Source: Clostridia bacterium
Lineage (GTDB): Bacteria; Bacillota; Clostridia; Christensenellales; Pumilibacteraceae
Direction of reading: 5' to 3'
NCBI GenBank assembly: GCA_900767465.1
Contig: CAAGAW010000030.1
Span: forward strand, 1-29,946
Length of the DNA: 29,946 nucleotides
Shown: positions 7,441-15,066 of the stretch, one piece after another
Layout: each line of letters opens with the position of its first letter
Numbering within the stretch: position 1 is the first letter of the stretch
The notes under the pieces: model-generated
Told to the model about the DNA's origin: nothing
The model's database searches: none
Seen by the model: only the letters and a program-made list of their open reading frames with translations
Translations under genes and position numbers: made by a program

Positions 7441-7880
7441 TCCACCTCTGCTTTGCCACCGGCTTTTTCGATTTTCTCAACCGCGGACTTAGTGAACTTA
7501 GCCGCTTTTACGGTGAGGTTTTTGGTAAGGATACCGTCGCCGAGTACTTTGAGTCCGTACGGCTCGATCTTGGAGATGAGTCCCGCTCCGAGAAGAATCT
7601 CGGCGGTAACTACGGCGCCGTCGTCAAACGCTTCGAATACGTCGACGTTGACGGTAGTATACACCTTTTTCCATGCGTTGTCGAAACCGGTCTTGGGAAG
7701 ACGACGGGCAAGGGGCATCTGACCGCCCTCGAATCCGATACGGACTCCGCCGCCGCTACGCGCCCACTGACCTTTGTGTCCTTTACCGCTGGTTTTTCCG
7801 AGTCCGCTGCCGATACCGCGACCGAGGCGTTTTGCCGAAGTCTTGGAGTTCGGCGCGGGGGATAACTGATGCATTTTCAT
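7437..7880 (-). CDS. rplO: 50S ribosomal protein L15
   Basis: L15 is a late-assembly large-subunit protein. Length is 147 residues, typical. The glycine-rich N-terminal extension (RLGRGIGSGLGKTSGKGHKG, about 18-37) and GFEGGQMPLARRLPK (about 49-63) are diagnostic. The gene starts at ATG 7880 with GGAGG upstream; a second ATG two codons later is a possible start. It lies 4 nt after rpmD and overlaps secY. Confidence 0.97.
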   Translation of the reverse strand: MKMHQLSPAPNSKTSAKRLGRGIGSGLGKTSGKGHKGQWARSGGGVRIGFEGGQMPLARRLPKTGFDNAWKKVYTTVNVDVFEAFDDGAVVTAEILLGAGLISKIEPYGLKVLGDGILTKNLTVKAAKFTKSAVEKIEKAGGKAEVE

Positions 7881-7884
7881 AGTG

Positions 7885-8076
7885 TTAAGCCTCCACGGGT
7901 TCGACCTTAACGAGGTGCTTTACGACGAAGATCATGCCGCGGGTCGCGTCGTTGTCCTGACGAACGACGGACGAGCCGATCTTTTTAAGTCCCAAAGCCT
8001 GAACGGTCTTTTTCTGCTTGTCAAGGCACGCGATGGTGCTTTTGACGAGCGTGATTTTGATCATATTGTTAGCCAT
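7885..8076 (-). CDS. rpmD: 50S ribosomal protein L30
   Basis: L30, 63 residues, the bacterial short form. IKITLVKSTIACLDKQKKTVQALGL is the conserved first two-thirds. It sits between rpsE and rplO as expected for the spc operon. Some reduced bacteria lack rpmD; its presence here argues for a complete ribosomal set. Confidence 0.96.
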   Translation of the reverse strand: MANNMIKITLVKSTIACLDKQKKTVQALGLKKIGSSVVRQDNDATRGMIFVVKHLVKVEPVEA

Positions 8077-8083
8077 TTTGCAC

Positions 8084-8596
8084 CTACCCTAAAATCTCTT
8101 CCACGGTCTTGCCGCGAAGCGCGGCGACCTGTTCGGGCGTACGGAGCGATTTGAGTCCGTCAAGCGTTGCTTTTACGCAGTTGATGGGGTTACGCGAACC
8201 GTATGCTTTGGTGGTGATGTTCTTGATGCCGGCAAGTTCTACAACCGCACGGACCGAACTTCCGGCGATAACTCCGGTTCCTTCGGGGGCGGGTTTAAGA
8301 AGCACGCTTGCTTTTCCGAACACGCCTTCCGCCTCGTGGGGAATGGTGTCGCCCGCAAGCGAAATCTTAACCATGCTGCGGCGAGCGAGTTGCTCTGCTT
8401 TTTTGATAGCCTCGGGAACTTCGGCAGCCTTGCCGGCGCCGAGTCCGACGCTGCCTTTGCCGTCGCCCACTACTACGAGCGCGGAGAAGCGCATATTTCT
8501 GCCGCCTTTAACCGTTTTGGATACGCGGTTTACGGCTACGAGTTTACTGGTAATGCCGTCATCCGGCTTAACGTCTTCACGTTCTCTTCTTGCCAT
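8084..8596 (-). CDS. rpsE: 30S ribosomal protein S5
   Basis: S5 lies at the mRNA entry side of the 30S subunit and affects decoding accuracy. Length is 170 residues. The double-stranded RNA-binding domain carries VAVNRVSKTVKGGRNMRFSA (about 22-41) and VVVGDGKGSVGLGAGKA; the C-terminal domain has AVVELAGIKNITTKAYGSRN. It is 7 nt upstream of rpmD and 11 nt downstream of rplR. Confidence 0.97.
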   Translation of the reverse strand: MARREREDVKPDDGITSKLVAVNRVSKTVKGGRNMRFSALVVVGDGKGSVGLGAGKAAEVPEAIKKAEQLARRSMVKISLAGDTIPHEAEGVFGKASVLLKPAPEGTGVIAGSSVRAVVELAGIKNITTKAYGSRNPINCVKATLDGLKSLRTPEQVAALRGKTVEEILG

Positions 8597-8607
8597 GATA
8601 ACCTCCC

Positions 8608-8970
8608 TCAGAATTTAAGTCCGGCTTCTCTTGCGGCTTCCGCAAGCGCCTTTACGCGACCCATGTAAAGGTATCCGCCGCGGTCGAAAACGACTTCGGT
8701 GATTCCCTTTTCAAGAGCCTTTGCGGCTACGTCCTTACCTACGACTACGGCGGCTTCGGTCTTGGAAAGACCTTCGACGTTTACGCCTTTGGCGATGGTA
8801 GAGGAAGAAACGAGCGTGTTGCCCGCCGCGTCGTCGATGATCTGAGCGTAGATGTTGGACGAGGAGCGGTAAACGTTAAGACGGGGTCTTGCCGCGGTTC
8901 CGGAAACTTTGTTGCGGACGCGGAGATGTCTTTTGGCTCTTACAGCGTTTTTATTCTCTTTGTTAATCAT
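8608..8970 (-). CDS. rplR: 50S ribosomal protein L18
   Basis: L18 binds 5S rRNA with L5. Length is 120 residues. RVRNKVSGTAARPRLNVYRS (about 17-36) and the C-terminal FDRGGYLYMGRVKALAEAAR are characteristic. It lies between rplF and rpsE with short gaps. Confidence 0.97.
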   Translation of the reverse strand: MINKENKNAVRAKRHLRVRNKVSGTAARPRLNVYRSSSNIYAQIIDDAAGNTLVSSSTIAKGVNVEGLSKTEAAVVVGKDVAAKALEKGITEVVFDRGGYLYMGRVKALAEAAREAGLKF

Positions 8971-8983
8971 AATGTACTACTCC

Positions 8984-9526
8984 TTACTTTCCGGCCGTCT
9001 TGCCTTCTTTCTTCACGACGACTTCGGTCGAATAGTGGATTCCGTAGCCGTGATACGGCTCGACGGGACGTTTCGACTTGATGGTCGCGGCGACCTGACC
9101 GACGACTTCTTTGGAAATACCGGTTACGACGACCGTATTCTGGTCGGGGCAAGCGATGGTGATTCCCGCGGGAGCGACGTACTCGACGGGGTGCGAAAGA
9201 CCGAGGTTCATAACGAGTTTACTGCCCTGAACCGACGCTTTGTAACCTACGCCGTCGATGATGAGCGTTTTTGCGAACGGGGTTACGACGCCCTGAACCA
9301 TATCGTTGATAAGGACGCGGTAAAGTCCGTGCATAGACTTGGTTTGCTTGTCTTCGGACGAGCGAACAACGTGAATTTCGTTGCCGTCGACGTTGACTGC
9401 GATGTTTTTGGACTCGATCTTGCGGCTGAGTTCGCCCTTGGGGCCTTTGACCGTAACGACCTGATCCTTGAATTCGACCGATACGCCTGCGGGAAGCGTG
9501 ATGTGTAATCTACCGATTCTTGACAT
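8984..9526 (-). CDS. rplF: 50S ribosomal protein L6
   Basis: L6 binds 23S rRNA near the factor-binding site. Length is 180 residues, with two repeated alpha-beta domains. MSRIGRLHITLPAGV opens it, and the second domain carries KSKRPVEPYHGYGIHY (about 149-164; the usual motif is R..EPYKGKGI). The C-terminus is lysine-rich. A GGAG site lies just before the ATG at 9526. Confidence 0.97.
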   Translation of the reverse strand: MSRIGRLHITLPAGVSVEFKDQVVTVKGPKGELSRKIESKNIAVNVDGNEIHVVRSSEDKQTKSMHGLYRVLINDMVQGVVTPFAKTLIIDGVGYKASVQGSKLVMNLGLSHPVEYVAPAGITIACPDQNTVVVTGISKEVVGQVAATIKSKRPVEPYHGYGIHYSTEVVVKKEGKTAGK

Positions 9527-9538
9527 TTTCGCTCCTCC

Positions 9539-9937
9539 TTACCAGACGTACGCGAGTACTTCGCCGCCGATGTTCTGAGCGCGGGCAGCCTTGTCGGTCA
9601 TAACGCCCTTGGAGGTCGAGATGATCGCGACTCCGAGTCCGCCGAGGACGCGGGGAAGTTGCTCCGCTCCGCAATACACGCGAAGACCGGGTTTGGAAAT
9701 TCTTTTAAGGTTAGAAATTACTTTCTCGCCTTTTTTGCCGTATTTGAGAGTGATAACGATGTCGTTGCCCTTTTCGGTTTCGACGACTTCCGCGCCCTGA
9801 ACGAAACCTTCTTCGACGAGAATGTCGACGATGGACTTCTTCATTTTCGAGGCGGGAACGGTTACCGTTTCGTGTTTAGCGGTAAGAGCGTTTCTGATTC
9901 TCGTGAGTAAATCTGCAATAGGATCCGTAACTACCAT
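9539..9937 (-). CDS. rpsH: 30S ribosomal protein S8
   Basis: S8 binds the central domain of 16S rRNA and in E. coli is the translational repressor of the spc operon. Length is 132 residues. The N-terminus DPIADLLTRIRNALTA and the C-terminal STSKGVMTDKAARAQNIGGE are conserved. It is preceded by rpsZ and followed by rplF after 12 nt. I did not identify an S8-type mRNA hairpin near rplE. Confidence 0.97.
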   Translation of the reverse strand: MVVTDPIADLLTRIRNALTAKHETVTVPASKMKKSIVDILVEEGFVQGAEVVETEKGNDIVITLKYGKKGEKVISNLKRISKPGLRVYCGAEQLPRVLGGLGVAIISTSKGVMTDKAARAQNIGGEVLAYVW

Positions 9938-9950
9938 AATCGTCCTCCTC

Positions 9951-10136
9951 TCACCAACTCGACTTCTTTACGCCGGGGATTTCCCCTTTGTAAGCGAGTT
10001 CTCTGAAACAAATACGGCAGATTCCGTATTTACGCAGCACAGCGTGCGGGCGGCCGCAGATCGAGCAGCGGGTGTACTCGCGGGTGGAGTACTTTTGCGC
10101 CTTTTGCTGTTTGTTAATCATTGCTTTCTTTGCCAT
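9951..10136 (-). CDS. rpsZ: 30S ribosomal protein S14, zinc-binding type Z
   Basis: A 61-residue S14 with four zinc-ligand cysteines (C24, C27, C40, C43). This is the short zinc-dependent form found in Firmicutes, as opposed to the longer cysteine-free form of about 89-101 residues. RCSICGRPHAVLRKYGICR and RELAYKGEIPGVKKSSW are diagnostic. No zinc-independent paralogue occurs in this window. Confidence 0.97.
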   Translation of the reverse strand: MAKKAMINKQQKAQKYSTREYTRCSICGRPHAVLRKYGICRICFRELAYKGEIPGVKKSSW

Positions 10137-10159
10137 TTGAAATTATCTCCTTTTTCCCG

Positions 10160-10750
10160 TCAGTTCTTGAAAGGCATTCCAAGCTTAACGAGAAGCGCCT
10201 TGGCTTCGTCGTCCGACTTTGCGGTCGTAACGACGCAAACGTCGAATCCGCGGACTTTTTCGACGAGTTCGTACGAAATCTCGGGGAAAATGATATGCTC
10301 TTTGATTCCGAGCGCGTAGTTTCCTCTACCGTCGAACGACTTTCCGGAAATTCCGCGGAAGTCGCGGACGCGGGGAAGCGCGATCGAAACGAGTTTGTCG
10401 AGAAATTCGTACATTCTCTTGCCGCGAAGAGTTACTTTCGCGCCGACTGCCTGACCTTCGCGAAGTTTGAAGTTCGCGACCGACTTTTTAGCCTTGGTTA
10501 CGAGTGCTTTCTGACCGCAGATCGACTCTAACTCCTTGATGGCGGAACTTACGCTCTTGGAGTTGTCTTTGATGTCGCCCATACGCATATTGACGATGAT
10601 CTTGTCAAGCGCGGGAACTTCGTTCACGTTCTTGTATCCGCGCTCTTTCATAAGGGCGGGAACGATCTCGGTTTTGTAAGCGGTGAGCAAACGGTATCTT
10701 TGCGAATCGGTTGCCGCCGTTGCCGCAACCTGATTTTTCTTTTCAGCCAT
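10160..10750 (-). CDS. rplE: 50S ribosomal protein L5
   Basis: L5 binds 5S rRNA and contacts the P-site tRNA. From the ATG at 10748-10750 it is 196 residues, about 16 longer than usual because of an alanine-rich N-terminal leader (AEKKNQVAATAATDSQ). The body is standard: KIIVNMRMGD, FKLREGQAVGAKVTLRGKRM and RDFRGISGKSFDGRGNY. The frame begins four codons earlier at a GTG, but that GTG is part of the GGAGG site of the chosen ATG. It begins 11 nt after the rplX stop. Confidence 0.95.
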   Translation of the reverse strand: MAEKKNQVAATAATDSQRYRLLTAYKTEIVPALMKERGYKNVNEVPALDKIIVNMRMGDIKDNSKSVSSAIKELESICGQKALVTKAKKSVANFKLREGQAVGAKVTLRGKRMYEFLDKLVSIALPRVRDFRGISGKSFDGRGNYALGIKEHIIFPEISYELVEKVRGFDVCVVTTAKSDDEAKALLVKLGMPFKN

Positions 10751-10761
10751 AATATCCTCCA

Positions 10762-11250
10762 CTACTTCTCGGAAGACTCGGTGGTCTTCTTCGTCGTCTT
10801 CTTAGCCGCGGGTTTTTTCTCGGTCGCGGTTTCGGACTTCTTGGTCGACTTCTTCGGAGCCTTCTTCTCTTCGGCCGCTACCTCTTCGGTTGCGGCTGCC
10901 TTGGCGGTTTTACGGGCTTTCTTCTCTGCCTTTTTGGCGTCGAGCGACGCGCCGCATTTCTTGCAAAGGCGGATCTTCTTGCCGTCCGCTTCGCCGGCTG
11001 CGATTCTGGTGGCTTTGCCGCAAGCGGGGCAGACTACCATAACGTTGCTGGCGTCGATCTTGCCGTTTTCCTTGACGATTCCGCCCGGCTGATTTGCGCT
11101 TCTGGGTTTGTTGTGCTTGGTGATGATGTTGACGCCGTCAACGATCACGGTGCCTTCGGAAGGATTGACCGCAAGAACTTTACCGGTCTTTTTCTTATCT
11201 TTTCCGGCGATAACCGCTACGGTATCGCCCTTTTTAACGTGTAATGACAT
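10762..11250 (-). CDS. rplX: 50S ribosomal protein L24 with zinc ribbon and long basic tail
   Basis: L24 is an early assembly initiator protein of the 50S subunit. The KOW domain is at about 4-32 (VKKGDTVAVIAGKDKKKTGK). Four cysteines (C74, C77, C96, C99) form a zinc ribbon not present in E. coli L24 but seen in Clostridia. The usual protein is about 100-105 residues; this one has 162. Residues 105-162 are a low-complexity tail of Lys, Ala, Glu and Thr ending KKTTKKTTESSEK, predicted disordered. The frame is intact and ends just before the rplE ribosome binding site. Confidence 0.95.
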   Translation of the reverse strand: MSLHVKKGDTVAVIAGKDKKKTGKVLAVNPSEGTVIVDGVNIITKHNKPRSANQPGGIVKENGKIDASNVMVVCPACGKATRIAAGEADGKKIRLCKKCGASLDAKKAEKKARKTAKAAATEEVAAEEKKAPKKSTKKSETATEKKPAAKKTTKKTTESSEK

Positions 11251-11264
11251 TGCTTAATCCTCCG

Positions 11265-11633
11265 TTAAATTACTTCGGGGGCAAGGGATATGATCTTCAT
11301 ATAATCCTTGTCGCGGAGTTCTCTTGCGATAGGCCCGAAGATACGCGTGCCTCTGGGTTGCTTCTGGCTGTCGATAATGACCGCCGCGTTGTCGTCGAAA
11401 CGGATATGCGATCCGTCGGGACGATTGATACCCTGATGCGTACGAACGATAACCGCGCGGACGACGTCGCCTTTCTTGACCGCGCCGCCGGGGGTTGCGC
11501 TCTTTACGGAGGCAACTATAACGTCACCGATATTTCCGCTTCGGCGGAACGAGCCGCCGAGGACGCGAATACACATAAGTTCCTTCGCGCCGCTGTTGTC
11601 TGCGGCTTTAAGATACGATTGAGGTTGAATCAT
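11265..11633 (-). CDS. rplN: 50S ribosomal protein L14
   Basis: L14 lies at the subunit interface. Length is 122 residues, typical. MIQPQSYLKAADNSGAKELM opens it; VRAVIVRTHQGINRPDGSHI and the C-terminal RELRDKDYMKIISLAPEVI are conserved. It lies between rpsQ and rplX as expected. Confidence 0.98.
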   Translation of the reverse strand: MIQPQSYLKAADNSGAKELMCIRVLGGSFRRSGNIGDVIVASVKSATPGGAVKKGDVVRAVIVRTHQGINRPDGSHIRFDDNAAVIIDSQKQPRGTRIFGPIARELRDKDYMKIISLAPEVI

Positions 11634-11647
11634 AATTGCTCGTCTCC

Positions 11648-11914
11648 TTACTTAGCCTTTTCGACGATCTCTACAAGACGCCAGCATTTGTCTTTGCTGA
11701 GGTGTCTCGTCTCGGCGACGAGAACGGTATCTCCTACTCCGCATTCGTTGTTTTCGTCATGCGCTTTGAGTTTCTTGGTCTTGTTGATGGTCTTTTTGTA
11801 GAGCGGGTGTTTCGCCTTGTCCTTGATTGCAACGACGATGGTCTTGTCCATAGCAGCCGATACGACTACGCCTACGCGCTCTTTTCTGTTATTTCTCTCA
11901 ATGACTTCTGCCAT
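11648..11914 (-). CDS. rpsQ: 30S ribosomal protein S17
   Basis: S17 is a primary 16S rRNA-binding protein with an OB fold. Length is 88 residues. RKERVGVVVSAAMDKTIVVA (about 10-29) and VLVAETRHLSKDKCWRLVEI are diagnostic. It follows rpmC by 15 nt. Confidence 0.97.
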   Translation of the reverse strand: MAEVIERNNRKERVGVVVSAAMDKTIVVAIKDKAKHPLYKKTINKTKKLKAHDENNECGVGDTVLVAETRHLSKDKCWRLVEIVEKAK

Positions 11915-11929
11915 TTTTTCAGTCCTCCG

Positions 11930-12127
11930 TTAAGCCTTTTTAAGCTCGCGCTCGCGCTGAATCGTCTTGATGCGGGCGATATCGCGCTTGCAGTTTACCA
12001 TTTGCATAGGATTTGCGAGCTGTCCGGTTGCGTGAGAGAACCGAAGGTTAAACAATTCTTGTTTCAGCTCGTTGAGCTTTAACTGAAGCTCGTCGTCTTT
12101 CATTTCGTTTAAAGCCGATGCTTTCAT
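11930..12127 (-). CDS. rpmC: 50S ribosomal protein L29
   Basis: L29 sits at the polypeptide exit tunnel and helps dock trigger factor and SRP. It is a 65-residue two-helix protein. LKQELFNLRFSHATGQLANP (about 21-40) and KRDIARIKTIQRERE are the conserved parts. Its first base overlaps the last base of the rplP stop codon. Confidence 0.97.
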   Translation of the reverse strand: MKASALNEMKDDELQLKLNELKQELFNLRFSHATGQLANPMQMVNCKRDIARIKTIQRERELKKA

Positions 12128-12573
12128 TACGCTTTAACCTCCTCGTTCTTGTCGGGGGAAACAAGGTCTCCCTTTTTGGCGATTTTGCATTTGACGGGGA
12201 GTTTGTGCGACGCAAGACGGAGCGCCTCGCGGGCAACGTCCTCGGCGACTCCCGCCATTTCGAACATAACTCTTCCGGGCTTGACGACCGCTACCCAGTA
12301 CTCGGGCGAACCTTTACCGGATCCCATACGGGTTTCGGCGGGTTTCTTGGTGACGGGCTTGTGGGGGAAGATGTCGATCCATACCTGACCTCCGCGCTTG
12401 ATATAACGCGTCATGGCGATACGGGCTGCCTCTATCTGGTTGGAAGTGATCCAACCGGGCTCGGTCGCGACGAGACCGAAATCGCCGTAAGCGATAACGC
12501 CTCCCGAAATGTCCTTGCCCTTCATTCTGCCGCGATGAACGCGACGTCTTTTTACTCTTTTAGGCATTAACAT
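12127..12573 (-). CDS. rplP: 50S ribosomal protein L16
   Basis: L16 helps form the A-site region of the 50S subunit. Length is 148 residues. MPKRVKRRRVHRGRMKGK (from residue 3), EPGWITSNQIEAARIAMTRY and MGSGKGSPEYWVAVVKPGRV are characteristic. The start is at the first of two in-frame ATGs (12573 or 12567), about ten nucleotides after a GGAGGAG motif. The gene follows rpsC by 2 nt. Confidence 0.97.
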   Translation of the reverse strand: MLMPKRVKRRRVHRGRMKGKDISGGVIAYGDFGLVATEPGWITSNQIEAARIAMTRYIKRGGQVWIDIFPHKPVTKKPAETRMGSGKGSPEYWVAVVKPGRVMFEMAGVAEDVAREALRLASHKLPVKCKIAKKGDLVSPDKNEEVKA

Positions 12574-12575
12574 AA

Positions 12576-13235
12576 TTACTGCTCTCCTCCTTCCGTCTTA
12601 GCCGCGGGAAGAACCTCTCCCTTGTAAACCCAGACCTTGATACCGATGATACCGAAGGTGGTATGGGCTTCCGCCGTGCCGTAATCGATGTCGGCGCGAA
12701 CGGTCTGAAGGGGAATGGAACCGTCGTGATAACTTTCGGATTTCGCGATTTCCGCGCCGTCGAGACGACCGCTTACGGTAATCTTGACGCCCTTTGCTCC
12801 GCTGCGCATAACGCGGCTCATTGCCTGCTTCATGGTGCGGCGGTAAGAACTTCTTTTTTCAAGCGCCTGCGCTACGGATTCGGCAACGAGTACCGCGTCC
12901 ATATCGGGACGTTTGATTTCCATAACGTTGATGTGCACGCCGTTCTTTTTGATAAGAGCGACGATCTCTTTTTTTAGAGCGTCCACGCCTGCGCCTTTCT
13001 GTCCGATGATCATGCCGGGCTTCGAGGTATAAACGTTGATAACGACCTTATCCTGAGCGCGCTCGATCGTCACTTTGGAAATGCCGTAAGCGTAGTATTT
13101 CTTTTTGATATATTCGCGGATCTTGTGATCTTCAAGAATGAACTTGGAAAAGTCCTTCTTGGAAGCGTACCACTGAGCGTCCCAGCTCTGAATGATACCT
13201 ACTCTCATTCCGTGCGGATTGACTTTCTGTCCCAT
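12576..13235 (-). CDS. rpsC: 30S ribosomal protein S3
   Basis: S3 is a head protein of the 30S subunit at the mRNA entry tunnel. Length is 219 residues. GQKVNPHGMRVGII is at the N-terminus, followed by a KH-type RNA-binding domain (about 40-110; KPGMIIGQKGAGVDALKKEI). The C-terminal domain has GAKGVKITVSGRLDGAEIAK and GIKVWVYKGE. The ATG at 13235 follows a GGAGG and the rplV stop closely. Confidence 0.98.
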   Translation of the reverse strand: MGQKVNPHGMRVGIIQSWDAQWYASKKDFSKFILEDHKIREYIKKKYYAYGISKVTIERAQDKVVINVYTSKPGMIIGQKGAGVDALKKEIVALIKKNGVHINVMEIKRPDMDAVLVAESVAQALEKRSSYRRTMKQAMSRVMRSGAKGVKITVSGRLDGAEIAKSESYHDGSIPLQTVRADIDYGTAEAHTTFGIIGIKVWVYKGEVLPAAKTEGGEQ

Positions 13236-13237
13236 GA

Positions 13238-13630
13238 TTACTTCGCCTCCTTAGTGTCGAGGATAACGGTGATGTGACTCGTGCGTTTGTTGATGCGGTA
13301 ACCTCTGCCTTTGGAGACGGGGTTCATACGCTTAAGGATCGGGCCGCCGTCGGCTTTGATCTCGGCAACGTAAAGATCGTTGCGGGCAAGACCGTTGTTA
13401 TGCTCGGCGTTTGCGGCAGCCGACTCGATGAGTTTGTACACCACTTCGCTTGCAGCCTTCGGGGTGAACGAAAGAAGAGCAAGCGCCTCGTTTACCGACT
13501 TGCCGCGAACGGTGTCGATTACGATTCTCACCTTGGAGGGCGAGATGCGGACGTAGTTGGCGTGAGCGTGCGGACGCATATCCTTGGTCGCTGCCAACTT
13601 TGCGGTTTTTTCTTTGATTCTCGTAGCCAT
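13238..13630 (-). CDS. rplV: 50S ribosomal protein L22
   Basis: L22 lines the exit tunnel; changes in its beta-hairpin loop can give macrolide resistance. Length is 130 residues, with an N-terminal extension of about 15 residues compared with short forms. YVRISPSKVRIVIDTVRGKS (about 26-45), AAANAEHNNGLARNDLYVAE and the tip-region PILKRMNPVSKGRGYRINKR are seen. I see no deletion in the loop. Confidence 0.97.
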   Translation of the reverse strand: MATRIKEKTAKLAATKDMRPHAHANYVRISPSKVRIVIDTVRGKSVNEALALLSFTPKAASEVVYKLIESAAANAEHNNGLARNDLYVAEIKADGGPILKRMNPVSKGRGYRINKRTSHITVILDTKEAK

Positions 13631-13641
13631 TTTACTGCTCC

Positions 13642-13920
13642 TTATTTGCCCGAAGTGGTTTTCTCACCGGCGTGGCCCTTGAAGGTACGGGTGGGAGCGA
13701 ACTCGCCGAGCTTATGTCCGACCATTTCCTCTGTGCAATACACGGGAACGTGCTTGCGTCCGTCGTGAACCGCGATCGTGCAACCGATGAACTCGGGGAA
13801 AATCGTCGAAGAGCGCGACCACGTTTTGATCACCTTTTTGTCGGTAGTCTGAGCCTGTGCAAGCACTCTTTTGTACAACTTTTCTTCTACGTAAGGTCCT
13901 TTTTTGACACTTCTACTCAT
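13642..13920 (-). CDS. rpsS: 30S ribosomal protein S19
   Basis: S19 is in the 30S head and pairs with S13. Length is 92 residues. MSRSVKKGPYVEEKLYKRVL opens it; TWSRSSTIFPEFIGCTIAVH and the C-terminal HKLGEFAPTRTFKGHAG are diagnostic. It lies between rplB and rplV with gaps of about 10 nt. Confidence 0.98.
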   Translation of the reverse strand: MSRSVKKGPYVEEKLYKRVLAQAQTTDKKVIKTWSRSSTIFPEFIGCTIAVHDGRKHVPVYCTEEMVGHKLGEFAPTRTFKGHAGEKTTSGK

Positions 13921-13929
13921 AATTCACCT

Positions 13930-14757
13930 CTAATTTATGCGCTTAACGATAAAGCGGTCGCTTGCCTTATGATGCTTTCTGGTCTTGTAACCGAGAGCGG
14001 GCTTGCCCCACGGGGTAACGGGTCCGGGCATACCGACGGGGGATTTGCCTTCGCCGCCGCCGTGCGGGTGATCGTTGGGGTTCATTACCACGCCGCGGAC
14101 GGTGGGGCGAACGCCCATGTGACGCTTTCTGCCGGCTTTACCGAGCGAAACGAGTTCGTGATCGAGGTTTCCGACCTGTCCGACCGTTGCCTTGCAGCTA
14201 AGGAGAACGAGTCTCATTTCGCCGCTGGGCATTTTAAGGGTCGCGTACTTGCCTTCCTTTGCCATAAGCTGAGCGGCTGCGCCCGCGGTGCGGACGAGGA
14301 TACCGCCGTTGCCCGGCTGAAGTTCCACGTTATGAACGAGCGTACCTACGGGAATCGCGGAAAGCGGAAGCGCGTTGCCCGCCTTGATGTCCGCGGTCTC
14401 GCCGCTTACGACTACGTCGCCGACGTTAAGTCCGACGGGAGCGAGAATGTATCTCTTTTCGCCGTCCGCGTAGTTAAGAAGCGCGATGTACGAGGTGCGG
14501 TTCGGATCGTATTCGATCGTGGCGACTTTTGCGGGGATATTGTCCTTATTGCGCTTGAAGTCGACGATACGGTACTTGTTGCGGTTGCCGCCGCCGATGT
14601 GGCGAACGGTGATACGACCGTTGTTGTTTCTTCCGCCCGAGCGGTTCTTGCTGACGAGCAAGGATTTCTCGGGTTTATTCGTCGTTACCTCGGCAAAGGA
14701 GGAAACGGTTTTTTGTCTGGTACCCGGAGTTATGGGTTTGAATCTTTTAACAGCCAT
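13930..14757 (-). CDS. rplB: 50S ribosomal protein L2
   Basis: L2 is a core protein next to the peptidyl transferase centre. Length is 275 residues, typical. MAVKRFKPITPGTRQKTVSS opens it. The catalytically important C-terminal part with GVVMNPNDHPHGGGEGKSPV (about 222-241) includes the conserved histidine. The basic KTRKHHKASDRFIVKR stretch is at the end. Confidence 0.98.
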   Translation of the reverse strand: MAVKRFKPITPGTRQKTVSSFAEVTTNKPEKSLLVSKNRSGGRNNNGRITVRHIGGGNRNKYRIVDFKRNKDNIPAKVATIEYDPNRTSYIALLNYADGEKRYILAPVGLNVGDVVVSGETADIKAGNALPLSAIPVGTLVHNVELQPGNGGILVRTAGAAAQLMAKEGKYATLKMPSGEMRLVLLSCKATVGQVGNLDHELVSLGKAGRKRHMGVRPTVRGVVMNPNDHPHGGGEGKSPVGMPGPVTPWGKPALGYKTRKHHKASDRFIVKRIN

Positions 14758-14775
14758 TATGTGTCTCCTTGACTA

Positions 14776-15066
14776 TTACGCGAGGCTCTCGAAGAACTCT
14801 ATCGCCTTGCTGTCGGCGGTGAGCTTTACGTAAGCCTTTTTGAAGCTGGAGGTGTAGCCCTCCGTTCTTCCCTGACGCTTATACTTGCCGCGAACGTTTA
14901 CGACGTTCACTTTCTCTACGGTTACGCCGAAGATCTGCTCGACGGCGGCTTTGATCCGGGACTTGTCCGCGCGCTCGTCTACGATGAAAACGTACTTTTT
15001 GGCGGGAATCCCTTCGTAACTTTTCTCGGTGAGAACCGGCTTTTTGATTATATCGTATGCGTTCAT
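14776..15066 (-). CDS. rplW: 50S ribosomal protein L23
   Basis: L23 is an exit-tunnel protein that docks trigger factor and SRP. Length is 96 residues. DIIKKPVLTEKSY (about 5-17) and FGVTVEKVNVVNVRGKYKRQ are characteristic. It overlaps the end of rplD by 4 nt (ATGA), so translation is coupled. Confidence 0.97.
   Translation of the reverse strand: MNAYDIIKKPVLTEKSYEGIPAKKYVFIVDERADKSRIKAAVEQIFGVTVEKVNVVNVRGKYKRQGRTEGYTSSFKKAYVKLTADSKAIEFFESLA

Noticed and set aside
13672..14772. 366-codon plus-strand ORF opposite rplB and rpsS
   Set aside because: Antisense shadow of conserved ribosomal protein genes; no similarity to any protein.
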